From contig NZ_JAFIMU010000008.1 in assembly GCF_017302985.1 (NCBI RefSeq), positions 62,001 to 126,000 of the forward strand: 64,000 bases of DNA, given 5' to 3'. The stretch comes from Corallococcus macrosporus (GTDB lineage: Bacteria; Myxococcota; Myxococcia; Myxococcales; Myxococcaceae). The translations under genes were made by a program, and so were the position numbers. Positions 36,901 to 45,068 of the stretch are shown piece after piece (the stretch's first letter is position 1; every line of letters begins with the position of its first letter). A model generated the notes under the pieces. That model was given only the letters and a program-made list of their open reading frames with translations. It did no database searches and was not told where the DNA came from.

Positions 36901-37459
36901 GGCGCACGCCACGCCCGCGTTCGTCCAGCGCGCGTACCGGATCATCGCCGCGGGGCTGCGCGCCAACGCGGAGACGCGGCTCGGGCGCATGGACGCCGCC
37001 GCCCGCGCGCTGGAGCAGCGGCGCGCGCTGTTCCTGGAGCAATTCGACGAATCGGATCGCGACGAGGACATCCGCGCGGTGACGCTCGCGGAGCTGCGGC
37101 TGGCGGAGAACGCCGTGGACCGGAGGAATCCCGCGCAGGCGGCCCAGTGGCTGGGCAAGGCGCTGGAGCACGCGGACTCGCTGATGGCGCGCACCCACGC
37201 ACCGGTCGATGCCGGCCAGTTGGACGTGCTCTGGTTCGCGGCGCAGCTGCAGTCCGAGGACAGGACGCGCATGCCCTTCGACGTGCCCCAGCGGATGAGC
37301 CAGGCGCGGCGCACGCTCATCGAGCAGCGCGACCCGGCGTGGCGCGCCTGGCTGGCGTGGTTCAACATCTATGTGGCGCTCAGCGGCACCGAGGGCTCCC
37401 TCCCGGTCGCCGGAGAGGCGCCAGCCCCGGCGCAGGACGCCCGCACGGCCGCCGAGTAG
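33971..37459 (+). CDS. Exported beta-propeller and TPR protein
   Basis: 1,162-aa protein. GTG at 33971 overlaps the previous stop by seven bases and gives a signal peptide (LNFRAPWALALAVLVATGAWAQ). N-terminal about 330 residues read as a TolB/WD40-like propeller with recurring blade motifs (GPDENSLLFVSNRD, SPNGKQLLYISFR, SPDGRWLVYV, ARDGRSLYVVQF) and an EF-hand-like SNGDGVIDASDSG. From about residue 360 to the end there are A-rich helical repeats of TPR character (LGLLHTQVGNYHIALGYLDE, AAGRFEQALALYDRA). Typical of periplasmic assembly scaffolds; placed last in the AsmA/YdbL operon it may support the same envelope task. Confidence 0.8.
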   Translation: MLNFRAPWALALAVLVATGAWAQDDENDGGMRQPERLTVGMGDQFLGQLGPDENSLLFVSNRDIATEVFIQDLERGRERRLFDEGADVTWPRISPNGKQLLYISFRTQAGGQLCMRELPEAKERRCLEEETSALQAEWIDDTHIALVSRATIQGDLRLSKVALGTGWQVTPLLQRNLTSPTFSPDGRWLVYVPIERSVREVGPGFAARAAPHLEAVRLDVPGAAPVPLALDIPGKTGQPVFARDGRSLYVVQFFTDSNGDGVIDASDSGVLFRVPFSPERDDAPAQAAATSPDQLTSQGWNCEYPSPTAASLITTCSRGQSLDVYRLPLDGQVPHEWDAPRLNEELGMVGRRADQLILYRQRLLLEKRPKIRRLLLMRLSQLHLAYGDFDAADYYAGHMHRVEDPATAGLSEPLRLLIAHRRALKERDRGRMVDELQEAERQRMAALDPAVAPSPPSAVFQHVIRSELAQSTGDFALAKQELEAALLTDTTPRAVLEAWYEQADALYRELDDREALVAAGRQLSQNKVFKADDQLDFARAAVRALYRGRTYAEADAAMAQALTAEPAGTPYAFALELGRRVNALNEERPPRPVRDALVAFYQQQQDPLRRRMVVQDTAERAASLGADGVMEALATLYVDDAPAGTEERRRAERLFRRALMGRAYRRMGRDRMDEARADFDLVTRRTGSLESAVESMSLRLRAGVAPEVIIQEVTTDVPGKAVSLSHFVKAYVTTRRLSKLDDDAHAQAVKTGLTELRAAWQELKNQREVQALMGAIHHEDFLRGRNPAAAERANRHYLVALDLVRNNARYKAMILGALGLLHTQVGNYHIALGYLDERDKLPYADSAAGLSVALARARALLHVNREAEAAQSAEKALAMVEAAPKLAARFTPLVMDRAALYNLAAGRFEQALALYDRALPGIEAGPRDEEGLRNRLVLRLARGAAALGADKPQRTLEDLDQVDRDLGTPAVRATLKQAHATPAFVQRAYRIIAAGLRANAETRLGRMDAAARALEQRRALFLEQFDESDRDEDIRAVTLAELRLAENAVDRRNPAQAAQWLGKALEHADSLMARTHAPVDAGQLDVLWFAAQLQSEDRTRMPFDVPQRMSQARRTLIEQRDPAWRAWLAWFNIYVALSGTEGSLPVAGEAPAPAQDARTAAE

Positions 37460-37561
37460 CAGCGCGAAACACAATCGGTAACGCGCGGGACATTTTCGCG
37501 GCACATGGCGGGAGCACCTTTCACCGTGCGGTCATCACGCGCACGCTGGAGGTACGTCACC

Positions 37562-38053
37562 ATGAAGCGCCAACTGTTCATGCTGGGCCTGCTGTTCGCC
37601 GTTCCCGCCTTCGCCGGATCCACCACCACTCCCGCGCAGGACGCGTCCCAGGGCGCGCGCCGGCCGCCCCCGTTCGAGCGCAAGTCGCCCGTCCAGGTGC
37701 TCCTCGACCACCGCCAGGACCTGGCCCTCACCGACGCCCAGGCCTCGAGCCTCACCCAGATTCAGACGGCGCTCGACGCGAAGAACGCGCCCGTGAAGCA
37801 GTCCCTGGAGGCCCTGCGTCCGCCCGCGCCGCCGGACCGGAACACCCCGCCGTCCGCCGAGGACCAGGCCCGCCACGAGCAGGCCCGGGACCTGTTCGAG
37901 CAGCTCCGCGCCAACGTCATGGCCTCGTACCAGGAGGCGGAGCAGGTGCTGACGGACGCCCAGAAGTCCCAGGCCCGCACCCTCCTGGAGACGGAGCACC
38001 GCTCGCACGGCCCGGGCCACGGCGGCCGGGGCGGTCCTCCCCGGGGCGAATAG
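37562..38053 (+). CDS. Spy/CpxP-like LTxxQ periplasmic protein
   Basis: 163-aa exported protein with signal peptide (QLFMLGLLFAVPAFAG). Two LTxxQ-type motifs (DLALTDAQASSL and QVLTDAQKSQA) lie at the ends of a long helical region interrupted by a P-rich loop (RPPAPPDRNTPP); this is the layout of the CpxP/Spy/ZraP family of periplasmic chaperones and metal sensors. The end is a His/Gly-rich tail (HRSHGPGHGG) that could bind metal. ATG at 37562, eight bases after GGAGG. It may belong to the preceding operon or have its own promoter in the 102-bp gap. Confidence 0.8.
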   Translation: MKRQLFMLGLLFAVPAFAGSTTTPAQDASQGARRPPPFERKSPVQVLLDHRQDLALTDAQASSLTQIQTALDAKNAPVKQSLEALRPPAPPDRNTPPSAEDQARHEQARDLFEQLRANVMASYQEAEQVLTDAQKSQARTLLETEHRSHGPGHGGRGGPPRGE

Positions 38054-38179
38054 CCCCCCACTCCGGGTCCGGCCGCCTCAGCGCCAGGACGGCTGGAAGC
38101 CCGGCGGGTTGGAATGTCGTTTCCTGAAAGTCACGAACTCCCCGTCAGGATGTCAGACGGCCTCCGTATGTTGAGGAGC

Positions 38180-38299
38180 ATGGAGGCGATGATGCAGACG
38201 ATGTTGGTGTTCGTGCCGGTGGCCCTGCTGGTGGGCGCCGTGGTGATGATTCCCCGTTCCCGCCGCCGCGTGCGGCGGTGGAAGGTGCGGGCCGGGTAA
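38180..38299 (+). CDS. Small single-span membrane protein
   Basis: 39-aa candidate: ATG at 38180 after GAGG, one hydrophobic helix (MLVFVPVALLVGAVVMI) and a strongly basic C terminus (PRSRRRVRRWK), which predicts an N-out, C-in orientation. The open frame begins at 38114, but the first 22 codons lack membrane character and a ribosome site. Possibly a real small membrane protein; no family recognised. Confidence 0.5.
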   Translation: MEAMMQTMLVFVPVALLVGAVVMIPRSRRRVRRWKVRAG

Positions 38300-38373
38300 C
38301 CGGATCCGCGCCTGTCGGATCCGCCGCCTTCCAGGGGGGCGGAGCTGAATTCGGGGGCCTCGAAAACAGATGC

Positions 38374-38402
38374 TTGACGGGGGCGGAGGGGGACGGTACA
38401 AG
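38374..38402 (+). promoter_or_regulatory. Promoter of the tRNA operon
   Basis: TTGACG at 38374-38379, 17-bp spacer, TACAAG at 38397-38402, about 30 bp before tRNA-Val. A good housekeeping-type promoter at the expected distance. Confidence 0.75.
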
Positions 38403-38433
38403 CCGCCTCACTGAATCACGGCGGGGCCGCGCA

Positions 38434-38505
38434 GGGCGGATAGCTCAGCGGTAGAGCGGCGCCCTTACAAGGCGATGGTCACAGGTTCAATCCCTGTTCC
38501 GCCCA
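38434..38505 (+). tRNA. tRNA-Val (anticodon UAC)
   Basis: All cloverleaf parts fit: acceptor GGGCGGA/TCCGCCC, D stem GCTC/GAGC, anticodon loop CTTACAA (anticodon TAC, valine GTA), T stem ACAGG/CCTGT with TTCAATC loop, discriminator A. The anticodon stem has a G-A pair at its base. CCA is not encoded. 72 nt, followed after 21 bp by tRNA-Asp. Confidence 0.95.
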
Positions 38506-38526
38506 TCAAGATTTTGAAGTGTTTGT

Positions 38527-38603
<77 letters not shown>

Positions 38604-38609
38604 CTAGAG

Positions 38610-38646
38610 AGGCCCGGAACCGAAAGGTTCCGGGCCTTTCGCTTTT
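38610..38646 (+). terminator. Terminator of the tRNA operon
   Basis: 12-bp stem AGGCCCGGAACC / GGTTCCGGGCCT with a GAAA tetraloop, then TTCGCTTTT: a textbook intrinsic terminator. Confidence 0.93.
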
Positions 38647-38663
38647 CTGGCCGCCGAGGCCCC

Positions 38664-39146
38664 ATGCCCTCCTTCGGTTCCGGTTCCCACCCCCGACGCA
38701 TGAGCCGGATGGACGGTGCCCTGTTCCTGCTCATGGGCGTCATCGTCTTCGTGGCGGTCCTGGCCATCTTCCGGCGGGACCTGCGCATCCACTCCGAGGG
38801 CGCCTGGGCTCAAGGCCGGGTGGTGAGCAAGGAGGTCCGCGCCCGGAGCCGTCTCTCCTCGGGCCGGGACTACGTGCTGCACTACGGCTTCACGCGGCAG
38901 GGCGGCGGCTGGCAGACGGCCCAGCGAGCCGTCTCCAAGGACCTGTATGAGGGCCTGCGCGCGGGCAGTGGAATCCAGGTGCTCTACGACCGCGAAGACC
39001 CCGCCCACAGCTACCCCGAGGGCGAGGGCGGCATGCCCCTGGGACTCGCCGTGCTGGCCTTCCTGATGGCCGGAGGTACCAGCATCACGGGACTGGTGAT
39101 CATGCTGAGGAAGGGCCCCGAGGAAGAGGGTTCCCTCCCCTGGTGA
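38664..39146 (+). CDS. DUF3592-like membrane protein
   Basis: 160-aa protein with two transmembrane helices (about residues 18-36 and 127-147) enclosing an extracytoplasmic beta domain: AQGRVVSKEVRARSRLS, YVLHYGFTRQGGGWQ, GSGIQVLYDREDPAHSY. This is the usual DUF3592 arrangement (helix, about 80-residue beta domain ending in a VxYDPxxP-like motif, helix). ATG at 38664 has GAGG close by; ATGs at 38700 and 38709 would also spare the first helix. Function of the family unknown. Confidence 0.72.
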   Translation: MPSFGSGSHPRRMSRMDGALFLLMGVIVFVAVLAIFRRDLRIHSEGAWAQGRVVSKEVRARSRLSSGRDYVLHYGFTRQGGGWQTAQRAVSKDLYEGLRAGSGIQVLYDREDPAHSYPEGEGGMPLGLAVLAFLMAGGTSITGLVIMLRKGPEEEGSLPW

Positions 39147-39182
39147 TGGGCCGGGCCGACGTCACCGGCGGTGGCTTCGCCC

Positions 39183-41357
39183 TCAGCGCAAATGGAAGCG
39201 GCCGCGGAGCAGTTCGTCGAGATCGGCGAGCCTGTCACCCACCTCTTCTCGTTCGTCCATGATCGTGGTGAGGAACGTGGTCTGCTCGGACGACAAGCGG
39301 CAGTTGGCCACCACGGAGACGGGCGGGCCGCTGACGAGCAGGAGCATCGCGCCGCCTCCGGGGCTGAGGTCCGCGAAGACGTAACCCGCACCGAGCTTCG
39401 AGCTCCAATAGGGGGGCTGGGACGCTGCGCGGACCAGGTAGTCGAGGCGCAGGGAGACAAGCCGGGTCGTCTTGCGTCCCCGTGATGCGGAAGTGTGACC
39501 GCGCCCGGCCGGATAGCTGAACAGCGAGCGGCTCTGGAGTTCCTTGAGCCAGGCCAGGGTCCATCGAGGTTCGGCCTGATGGGCGAGCTTGGCCGCGGCA
39601 TGGTCCGCGGACAAATCCAGGTGCATCAAGGTCGACTCGCCGCCCGTCTCGCGCAGCAGGTCCACCATGCTCTTCTTGCCGATGCCCTGCCGCACGTGAA
39701 CCCACTCGTGCAGGAAGAACAGCATCGAGGTTGCGAGGAACTCCTCCTGGTTGGCGATGGAGTCATCCAACTGCTGATAGCTCGGCTCGTGGAGGTAGAT
39801 GCAATCCCCACGGATCTCGACCTGATCGTCCTCAACAAGGCGGGTGAAGCGTACGTCTCTTGCTCCCTCGAACATCCGAGCCAGGTCGATGCCGGCGACG
39901 GGCTCCGCCCATGGGAGGTGGAGCACGCGGCGAAATTCATCCTGGAGCCACTCCAGGCGCGACGGGCTCCGGTGGGCGAACTTGAGCCACTCCAGTTCAA
40001 GGGCGAGGACGGCCCGTAGCGCATTGGGTGTTCCACCGCACTCATCGAGAATTCGCAACGCCAGGGGCGTGTCCTGCGTCGGAGGCGCTGCCAAGAGTGC
40101 TTCCTTGAGGCCAGAGGCTACCGGCGGCCCAAGAATCGGGAAGGCCGTCAGCTTCAGAAGCGCCTCCAGTTCCTTGGCGTCCAGGCCATGCAGGCGAATC
40201 CACTCCTTGACCAGGAAGTGGGTCCAGTCCACCAGGGCCAGGGGAGCAGGGGACGCACTCGCGTTGGCGCACAGCATCTCCAATGCAAGAGCGAGCGGGG
40301 CCACCTCCATGAACCGGAGGGGCTTCGCTTGCGGAGGGGCCCGTTGAAAAGCCAGCCCCCAGGCCACCGGATGGAAGCGCTGCATGCCAGCGCTTGCGAT
40401 GACTTCGAAGCTGCCATCGACGAGCCCCTGGAGGAGGGCCTGGCACGCCAAGGGCAGCTTCTCCGGCACTTCCAGGGGATGGGCGCAGGTTTCGGCCCAC
40501 CAGTGCCCACGGTACATCCTGGCGACAAGCTCACGGATCAGCGTCCCCGGAGCACCTTCCGCTAGCACACGCTCCGCCGCCATCCAGAAGAGATCCCTGT
40601 GGTAGGGCCAGAAGCCCTCAGCAGACTGGGAGTGCAGAGAAACGTAACGAAGGATGAGCTGAAGTTCCGCGGGCGTACCCTCGGCGAGACACTCCAGGAG
40701 CATCGCTATCAAAGGCATCCGCTCTGGTTGACGAAGTTCCGCCGAGCCTTTTTCGATCATCCACTGCGCCAGGGGGACGAAAGACCGGAGGAACTCCGTA
40801 CGTCGGCGGAACTCCAAGCGGACTTGCGCCTCTTCACCTTGCGGATCCGCCAGGCTTCCCTGCGTCGAGGCCGCGTTCGGAGATCTGCCAAAGAGCAACC
40901 GGGCGTACTCGCGCTGCGCGGCCTGGGAGAGGGAGGACAACGGCGACTGGCTCGTCAGGGCTCCCATGACATTGGCCACCAACCCCGCGTCTCCTGCCCT
41001 GGCGCTCTGTACAACCCACTTCAGCAGCGGGTCGAGGACCGGTCCTATCGAAGCCGCGGTGGCAGGAGCGGCGATGAGCTCCGTGACCACTCGCGGCAGG
41101 ACGTCATGAAGCGCGGGGCTGAGCCGCGCTCCCACCAGGCGCTGGGCCAGCCTGGACACCAAGGCTTCGTCTGTCCCCTGCCGGCCGGTGCGTTTATCGA
41201 CCGCGGATGCCACCTCGATCCAGAGTGAGGGTGCAACCTCCCACCACGTATCGTTCAGCCGGCTTTCGAGGATGGCGGAAGCCTCCTCCTGGGAGAGCCC
41301 CGCCGCGTAGTGCAACTGCGCTTCGACGTTGTTCCGGAATTCGTCAGCGGAGATCAT
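39183..41357 (-). CDS. Large HExxH-containing protein, unknown
   Basis: 724-aa, apparently cytoplasmic protein with no leader. The first about 480 residues are helical, rich in L and A, without a family I know. Residues 550-554 are HEWVH inside FLHEWVHVRQG, followed by LDLSADHAAA (Asp581, Asp585, His586), which gives a complete gluzincin- or aspzincin-like ligand set. The C-terminal about 130 residues carry a second small domain (GAMLLLVSGPPVSVV, RLSSEQTTFLTTIMDE). Codon use is less GC-rich than that of neighbours, and it sits just past the tRNA pair, so it is probably accessory DNA. ATG overlaps the stop of a 38-codon upstream ORF. A regulated protease in a conflict or signalling system is one reading; unproven. 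Confidence 0.75.
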   Translation of the reverse strand: MISADEFRNNVEAQLHYAAGLSQEEASAILESRLNDTWWEVAPSLWIEVASAVDKRTGRQGTDEALVSRLAQRLVGARLSPALHDVLPRVVTELIAAPATAASIGPVLDPLLKWVVQSARAGDAGLVANVMGALTSQSPLSSLSQAAQREYARLLFGRSPNAASTQGSLADPQGEEAQVRLEFRRRTEFLRSFVPLAQWMIEKGSAELRQPERMPLIAMLLECLAEGTPAELQLILRYVSLHSQSAEGFWPYHRDLFWMAAERVLAEGAPGTLIRELVARMYRGHWWAETCAHPLEVPEKLPLACQALLQGLVDGSFEVIASAGMQRFHPVAWGLAFQRAPPQAKPLRFMEVAPLALALEMLCANASASPAPLALVDWTHFLVKEWIRLHGLDAKELEALLKLTAFPILGPPVASGLKEALLAAPPTQDTPLALRILDECGGTPNALRAVLALELEWLKFAHRSPSRLEWLQDEFRRVLHLPWAEPVAGIDLARMFEGARDVRFTRLVEDDQVEIRGDCIYLHEPSYQQLDDSIANQEEFLATSMLFFLHEWVHVRQGIGKKSMVDLLRETGGESTLMHLDLSADHAAAKLAHQAEPRWTLAWLKELQSRSLFSYPAGRGHTSASRGRKTTRLVSLRLDYLVRAASQPPYWSSKLGAGYVFADLSPGGGAMLLLVSGPPVSVVANCRLSSEQTTFLTTIMDEREEVGDRLADLDELLRGRFHLR

Positions 41358-41470
41358 GAAGTCTTCTCACAGCGGTTCGAGGGGTTCCGGCGACCAACGA
41401 GCTGCGCAAGGAACTCCTGGAACTCGTCAGGACCCAGGTGGATGTTCTTGACGACGTGCCCGTAGAGCAT
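41354..41470 (-). CDS. Candidate 38-aa leader ORF coupled to the HExxH gene
   Basis: Short frame from ATG at 41468-41470 to TGA at 41354-41356, overlapping the HExxH gene start in an ATGA arrangement. The product (starting MLYGHVVKNIHLGPDEF and ending NRCEKTS) has protein-like codon use and composition. The frame stays open upstream to about 41178 bases of the same character (41471-41575, reading GRTVPSAM before the ATG), so it may be the tail of a longer gene with a non-ATG start or a decayed gene. No ribosome site is evident at the ATG. Confidence 0.4.
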   Translation of the reverse strand: MLYGHVVKNIHLGPDEFQEFLAQLVGRRNPSNRCEKTS

Positions 41471-41660
41471 GGCCGAGGGGACGGTGCGTCCGCCAATGGA
41501 TGTGGGGAGGGGTAACGTCCACCCCAGCTGGGTTCTCCATCCTGGACCTTCAGACAGCTTGCGAAACCACCAATGTCAGGCTTTAGACTGCCGCCCGTCG
41601 CTGCTGGGGCCTCAAAACCAGACAAACGAAGGGGGCGTGGCCTCGAGGGCCACGGGACAC

Positions 41661-43034
41661 ATGAACATGAAGACTGCCAATCGACTGATGTGGATGTTGA
41701 CCACGTGTGTGTGGCTTGCGGCGTGTCAGGGAATGCCCCCGGACAGCCAGACGGGCACCGAGACCATCCGCATGGAGATCTCCCTGGCGGGGGATGTCTG
41801 CGGAGTCACCTCCGCCGACGCGACGGTCTCCGCGCCGGACATGACGACCCTGGGTCCCGTGCCGCTCCAGGTGACGAACGCGACCCTCCTGGGCCGCATC
41901 TCGCAGGTCCCGGCGGGCACGGCCCGGACGGTGCGGGTGGATGCGTTCAACGGCTCCGGTCTGCTGGTGTACTCGGGAAGCACCCAGGTGGATGTGGTCG
42001 CGGGCAGCGTCACCTCGGCCAACATCGTCCTGCGTCGCGACCTCCCGAACTGCCCCAAGGCGCCGGGCACCGGTGACATCGACATCACGGGGACGCTGGA
42101 CACGGGCGAGCCTTCCTCCGACGCGGGCACGCCCGACGGTGGCTCGCTCCCGGATGGCGGCCTCGTCCTTGACGGCGCGCAGCTCGCCTTCAACCTGGAC
42201 GACGCCACGCTGACCTCCGGCGGCGTCATCCACTTCTTCGACCGCACCGCGGACCGGGTCCACCGGCTGGACGTGGTCAACCGCAGCTTCCTGAGCTCCT
42301 ACGCGGGCACGGCGGACGCCGTGTCCATGGCGGTGTCTCCGGACGGGGCCACCACGTACCTGGCCTATACCGGCGGGCGCATCGACGCGTTCTCCAACGA
42401 TGGCACCACCCGCTTCTTCGCGGCGGCGCCGGAGACGGTCTCCAGCATGGTGGTGGCGGGCAACTTCCTGTTCACCATCGACGGCTCGGGCGCGTGGGAT
42501 TCGCACTCGCTCTACCAGCGGTCCACCGGTGCGCGCGTCGCCACGGCGGAGTGGCGCTACTCCGCCCGCAGCCTCGTGTTCTCCCCGGTGAACAAGCGCG
42601 TCTACCTGCTCAACTCGGGCGTCTCTCCGACGGACGTGACGATGGTGGACGTGGACCCCGTGACGGGAACGCTGGGCGTGGAGCGGGACTCGCCGTACCA
42701 CGGTGACTACAGCCTGCCCAACCCCATCCGGCTCCTGCCGGACGAGTCGGGCGTCATGGTGGGCAGCGGCCTGTTCTTCAACGCCGCCGACCTCACCTAC
42801 CGCACCAGCATGGGCCTGTCGTTCGTGGACGTCGCCTTCCACAACGGGCGCTACTACCTCATCGACACGGTGGGCAACACGACGCAGCTGCGGGTGCTGA
42901 GCAGCACCTTCGACATCCTCTCGGCCAGCTACTACCCGGGAGTCGCGAAGCGCGTGTTCGTGCACGGCGGCGAGCTGGTGCTCGTCACGGGCGTGAGCAC
43001 GGGGCAGCTCCAGGTGCGCATCCTCACGCCGTAG
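41661..43034 (+). CDS. Lipoprotein with beta-propeller-like repeats
   Basis: 457-aa predicted lipoprotein. ATG at 41661 (a second ATG two codons on) gives a leader ending VWLAAC. Residues about 25-130 look like an Ig-like or carboxypeptidase-regulatory-like beta domain (VTNATLLGRISQVPAGTARTVRVDAF, GSTQVDVVAGSVTSANIVL), followed by a D/G/S-rich linker (GEPSSDAGTPDGGSLPDGG). The rest (about 165-457) has propeller-type blade repeats (VSMAVSPDGATTYLAY, ARSLVFSPVNKRVYLLNSG, TMVDVDPVTGTL, VFVHGGELVLVTG). Surface-exposed in all likelihood; ligand unknown. The open frame extends back to 41469 without a leader. Followed by a strong terminator. Confidence 0.8.
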   Translation: MNMKTANRLMWMLTTCVWLAACQGMPPDSQTGTETIRMEISLAGDVCGVTSADATVSAPDMTTLGPVPLQVTNATLLGRISQVPAGTARTVRVDAFNGSGLLVYSGSTQVDVVAGSVTSANIVLRRDLPNCPKAPGTGDIDITGTLDTGEPSSDAGTPDGGSLPDGGLVLDGAQLAFNLDDATLTSGGVIHFFDRTADRVHRLDVVNRSFLSSYAGTADAVSMAVSPDGATTYLAYTGGRIDAFSNDGTTRFFAAAPETVSSMVVAGNFLFTIDGSGAWDSHSLYQRSTGARVATAEWRYSARSLVFSPVNKRVYLLNSGVSPTDVTMVDVDPVTGTLGVERDSPYHGDYSLPNPIRLLPDESGVMVGSGLFFNAADLTYRTSMGLSFVDVAFHNGRYYLIDTVGNTTQLRVLSSTFDILSASYYPGVAKRVFVHGGELVLVTGVSTGQLQVRILTP

Positions 43035-43061
43035 TCACCGGCGGACAGGAACACGGTCAGA

Positions 43062-43098
43062 AGCCCAGTACCCTCACCGGGGTGCTGGGCTTTTTCTT
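43062..43098 (+). terminator. Intrinsic terminator of the propeller lipoprotein
   Basis: 12-bp stem from AGCCCAGTACCC to the matching GGGTGCTGGGCT (one G-T pair) with a short loop, then TTTTTCTT. Confidence 0.9.
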
Positions 43099-43271
43099 CC
43101 GAGGATAAATACAGACGTGAGCACCGGGGGTATTCGTCACCCTGGCATTTCGGAGACACCCCACCAAGGGATTCCCAACCTCGCCCCACCTCTCCGGTCC
43201 TTCTGTTCTCCGCCCGAATCAGTGACCGTCTTCAGGGAAGAACGCGGGAGCGGGCAACGCGGGAGGTTGTC

Positions 43272-45041
43272 GTGGCTGGGTTCAAGAATGGAATCATCTG
43301 CCGCTGGAGCGTGGCGCTTCGCGCAAAGCCTCACAAGAATCCCACCCACCCATACCAGGGGGTTCTTGCGGACCTTCCTCGCGGCACCCCAGTCCAGGTG
43401 ACAGGACAGCAACAAGGGTGGCTGGCCGTCACGACAACGCTGCAGGGCAAAGCACTTCATGGGTATGTCTCGCAAGAGACGGTTGCGCATTCCACTCCGC
43501 ATGATTCAAAACCGCATTACGAACTGGTGCCGCATGGGAATGTGCTCATTGTCAAGGAGGTGCCAGCCGCTCAGCGCCAGAATGCACGGAACGTGCTCGC
43601 GGAGACCCAGCTCCGGGAATGTTTGAAGCGTCACTCCGTCCCAACGGTTCCAGCCTCGGCGATGGCGGGCTATCTCAATAGCCTGCATCACCTCCCGGCT
43701 TTTGACCGACATGCCCCCAGCAGCGTCTCGAAGACTCCAGGAGCTTCCGTCCCCAGTCAGAACAAGTGGCGTGGTTCCCTCGGAGAAGTTTCCGCCCAGT
43801 ACAAGGGGCTGTTCCCGCAGAGGAACCTCAACATCCTCCATGCGAATCATCCTGTCTTTGACCTGAAGGGCCAGTTCGGTGGACTCAACTCGGTGAAGAG
43901 CAGCGTTCGCTCTTCGGCATCAGGAGGAGATCCTCACGCGACCTACCTGGAAGGCATGGCGGACATCCTGGGAGCCCGCGCAGGCAAGTTCACGAAAGCG
44001 AGCGGGCTGCTGTACCCACAGCTCCCGGCGGCCACTGGCACGGAGTTGATGCTGCGCGACGGCTACCTCTCCATCAACGCCAATCACGTTGCGTCATTCC
44101 GGGCTGCACTGAAAGACCCCGCCAACTACTCGAAGAAGGCATACTGGCGGCTCGCCGACCAGCTCCTGAACGCCAGGCCTGTGCGAATCCATGGCACGAC
44201 GTACCGCTCGTACCAGGCGCTGAAGAGTCTCCAGCAAGCGCCCGGGACGACGCTCCGGGTGCACCGGCAGGTCGAGGAAGCGCTCCTTGACGTACGGCAG
44301 CAGCTCGCTGGCCGAGTCCGCTCCAACGGCATCAATGGGCAGCACCTTGTCCGCTTGCTCGACTTCCGACGGCAGGTGGGACTCGCCAATCTCCAGATGT
44401 CATCAGCCCAGCTCAGGACATGGCTCTTCCCGGAGCTGCTGATGACCCAGCGGTACGGCGGAGGACTGAGGGGGAACCTGGCGTCCGCGGGCATTTCCGG
44501 GGGGCGCGGCTCGATAGGTGGAGCCTTCGTCTCCATGGCCTTCGAAGGCGGCGGGATGCTGCTGAACCCGTTGCCACCAGATGCAGGGGTTCGTTTGGGC
44601 AAGGTGGGACTCGCGGGCGGTACGTCAGGGCTGGCAGGGGGATTCACTGAGAGCCTTGTGGCCGGCAACGCGGGGAGCGCCCTGGCACGTCAGCTCACCA
44701 GCCGGGGCGCGAGTTCCTGGATGGCATCCGGCCTTGGGCGGGGGGTCGGAGGCGCGGCAGGGGGCGGCGTTGCGGCCCCCGTGTTCTCGATGGCCATGCT
44801 GGCGCTTGATGCTCAGGAGCACTCAACCACGGACTATGCCGCTATCGGCACTCGTGCGGCCGTCTCTGGCGGCCTGAGTGGCGCGCTGTCAATGGCAGCC
44901 ATTGGTGCGCTCGCCGGTTCAGAGGTTCCCTTGCTTGGAAATGCCGTTGGGTTCATCATCGGCTTCGCCGGGTACTACATCGTGGACGCCCTCGTGGGCG
45001 ATGAAGTCGAGCAAGGAGTTCGCCGGTCGATGGGTCGGTGA
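43272..45041 (+). CDS. SH3-domain protein with glycine-zipper C terminus, toxin-like
   Basis: 589-aa protein. GTG at 43272 lies five bases after GGGAGG. Residues about 8-70 form a bacterial SH3-type domain (VALRAKPHKNPTHPYQGVLADLPRGTPVQV, QGWLAVTTTLQGKALHGYV). A middle helical region of about 320 residues is unrecognised. From about residue 410 to the end the chain is Gly/Ala-rich and hydrophobic with GxxG spacing (AGGTSGLAGGFTESLVAGNAG, LGRGVGGAAGGGVAAPVF, GALSMAAIGALAG, AVGFIIGFAGYYIVDAL), like glycine-zipper membrane-inserting regions of secreted effectors. Lower GC than flanking genes. The next gene, 27 bp on, encodes a small membrane protein that could be its immunity partner. Confidence 0.72.
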   Translation: MAGFKNGIICRWSVALRAKPHKNPTHPYQGVLADLPRGTPVQVTGQQQGWLAVTTTLQGKALHGYVSQETVAHSTPHDSKPHYELVPHGNVLIVKEVPAAQRQNARNVLAETQLRECLKRHSVPTVPASAMAGYLNSLHHLPAFDRHAPSSVSKTPGASVPSQNKWRGSLGEVSAQYKGLFPQRNLNILHANHPVFDLKGQFGGLNSVKSSVRSSASGGDPHATYLEGMADILGARAGKFTKASGLLYPQLPAATGTELMLRDGYLSINANHVASFRAALKDPANYSKKAYWRLADQLLNARPVRIHGTTYRSYQALKSLQQAPGTTLRVHRQVEEALLDVRQQLAGRVRSNGINGQHLVRLLDFRRQVGLANLQMSSAQLRTWLFPELLMTQRYGGGLRGNLASAGISGGRGSIGGAFVSMAFEGGGMLLNPLPPDAGVRLGKVGLAGGTSGLAGGFTESLVAGNAGSALARQLTSRGASSWMASGLGRGVGGAAGGGVAAPVFSMAMLALDAQEHSTTDYAAIGTRAAVSGGLSGALSMAAIGALAGSEVPLLGNAVGFIIGFAGYYIVDALVGDEVEQGVRRSMGR

Positions 45042-45068
45042 ACCCGGGCGCAGGACAGCCAGGGAGCA

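Noticed and set aside
41344-41625. 93-codon minus-strand frame upstream of the HExxH gene
   Set aside because: Ser/Arg/Pro-rich composition typical of an off-frame reading; the neighbouring frame at 41354-41470 reads better.
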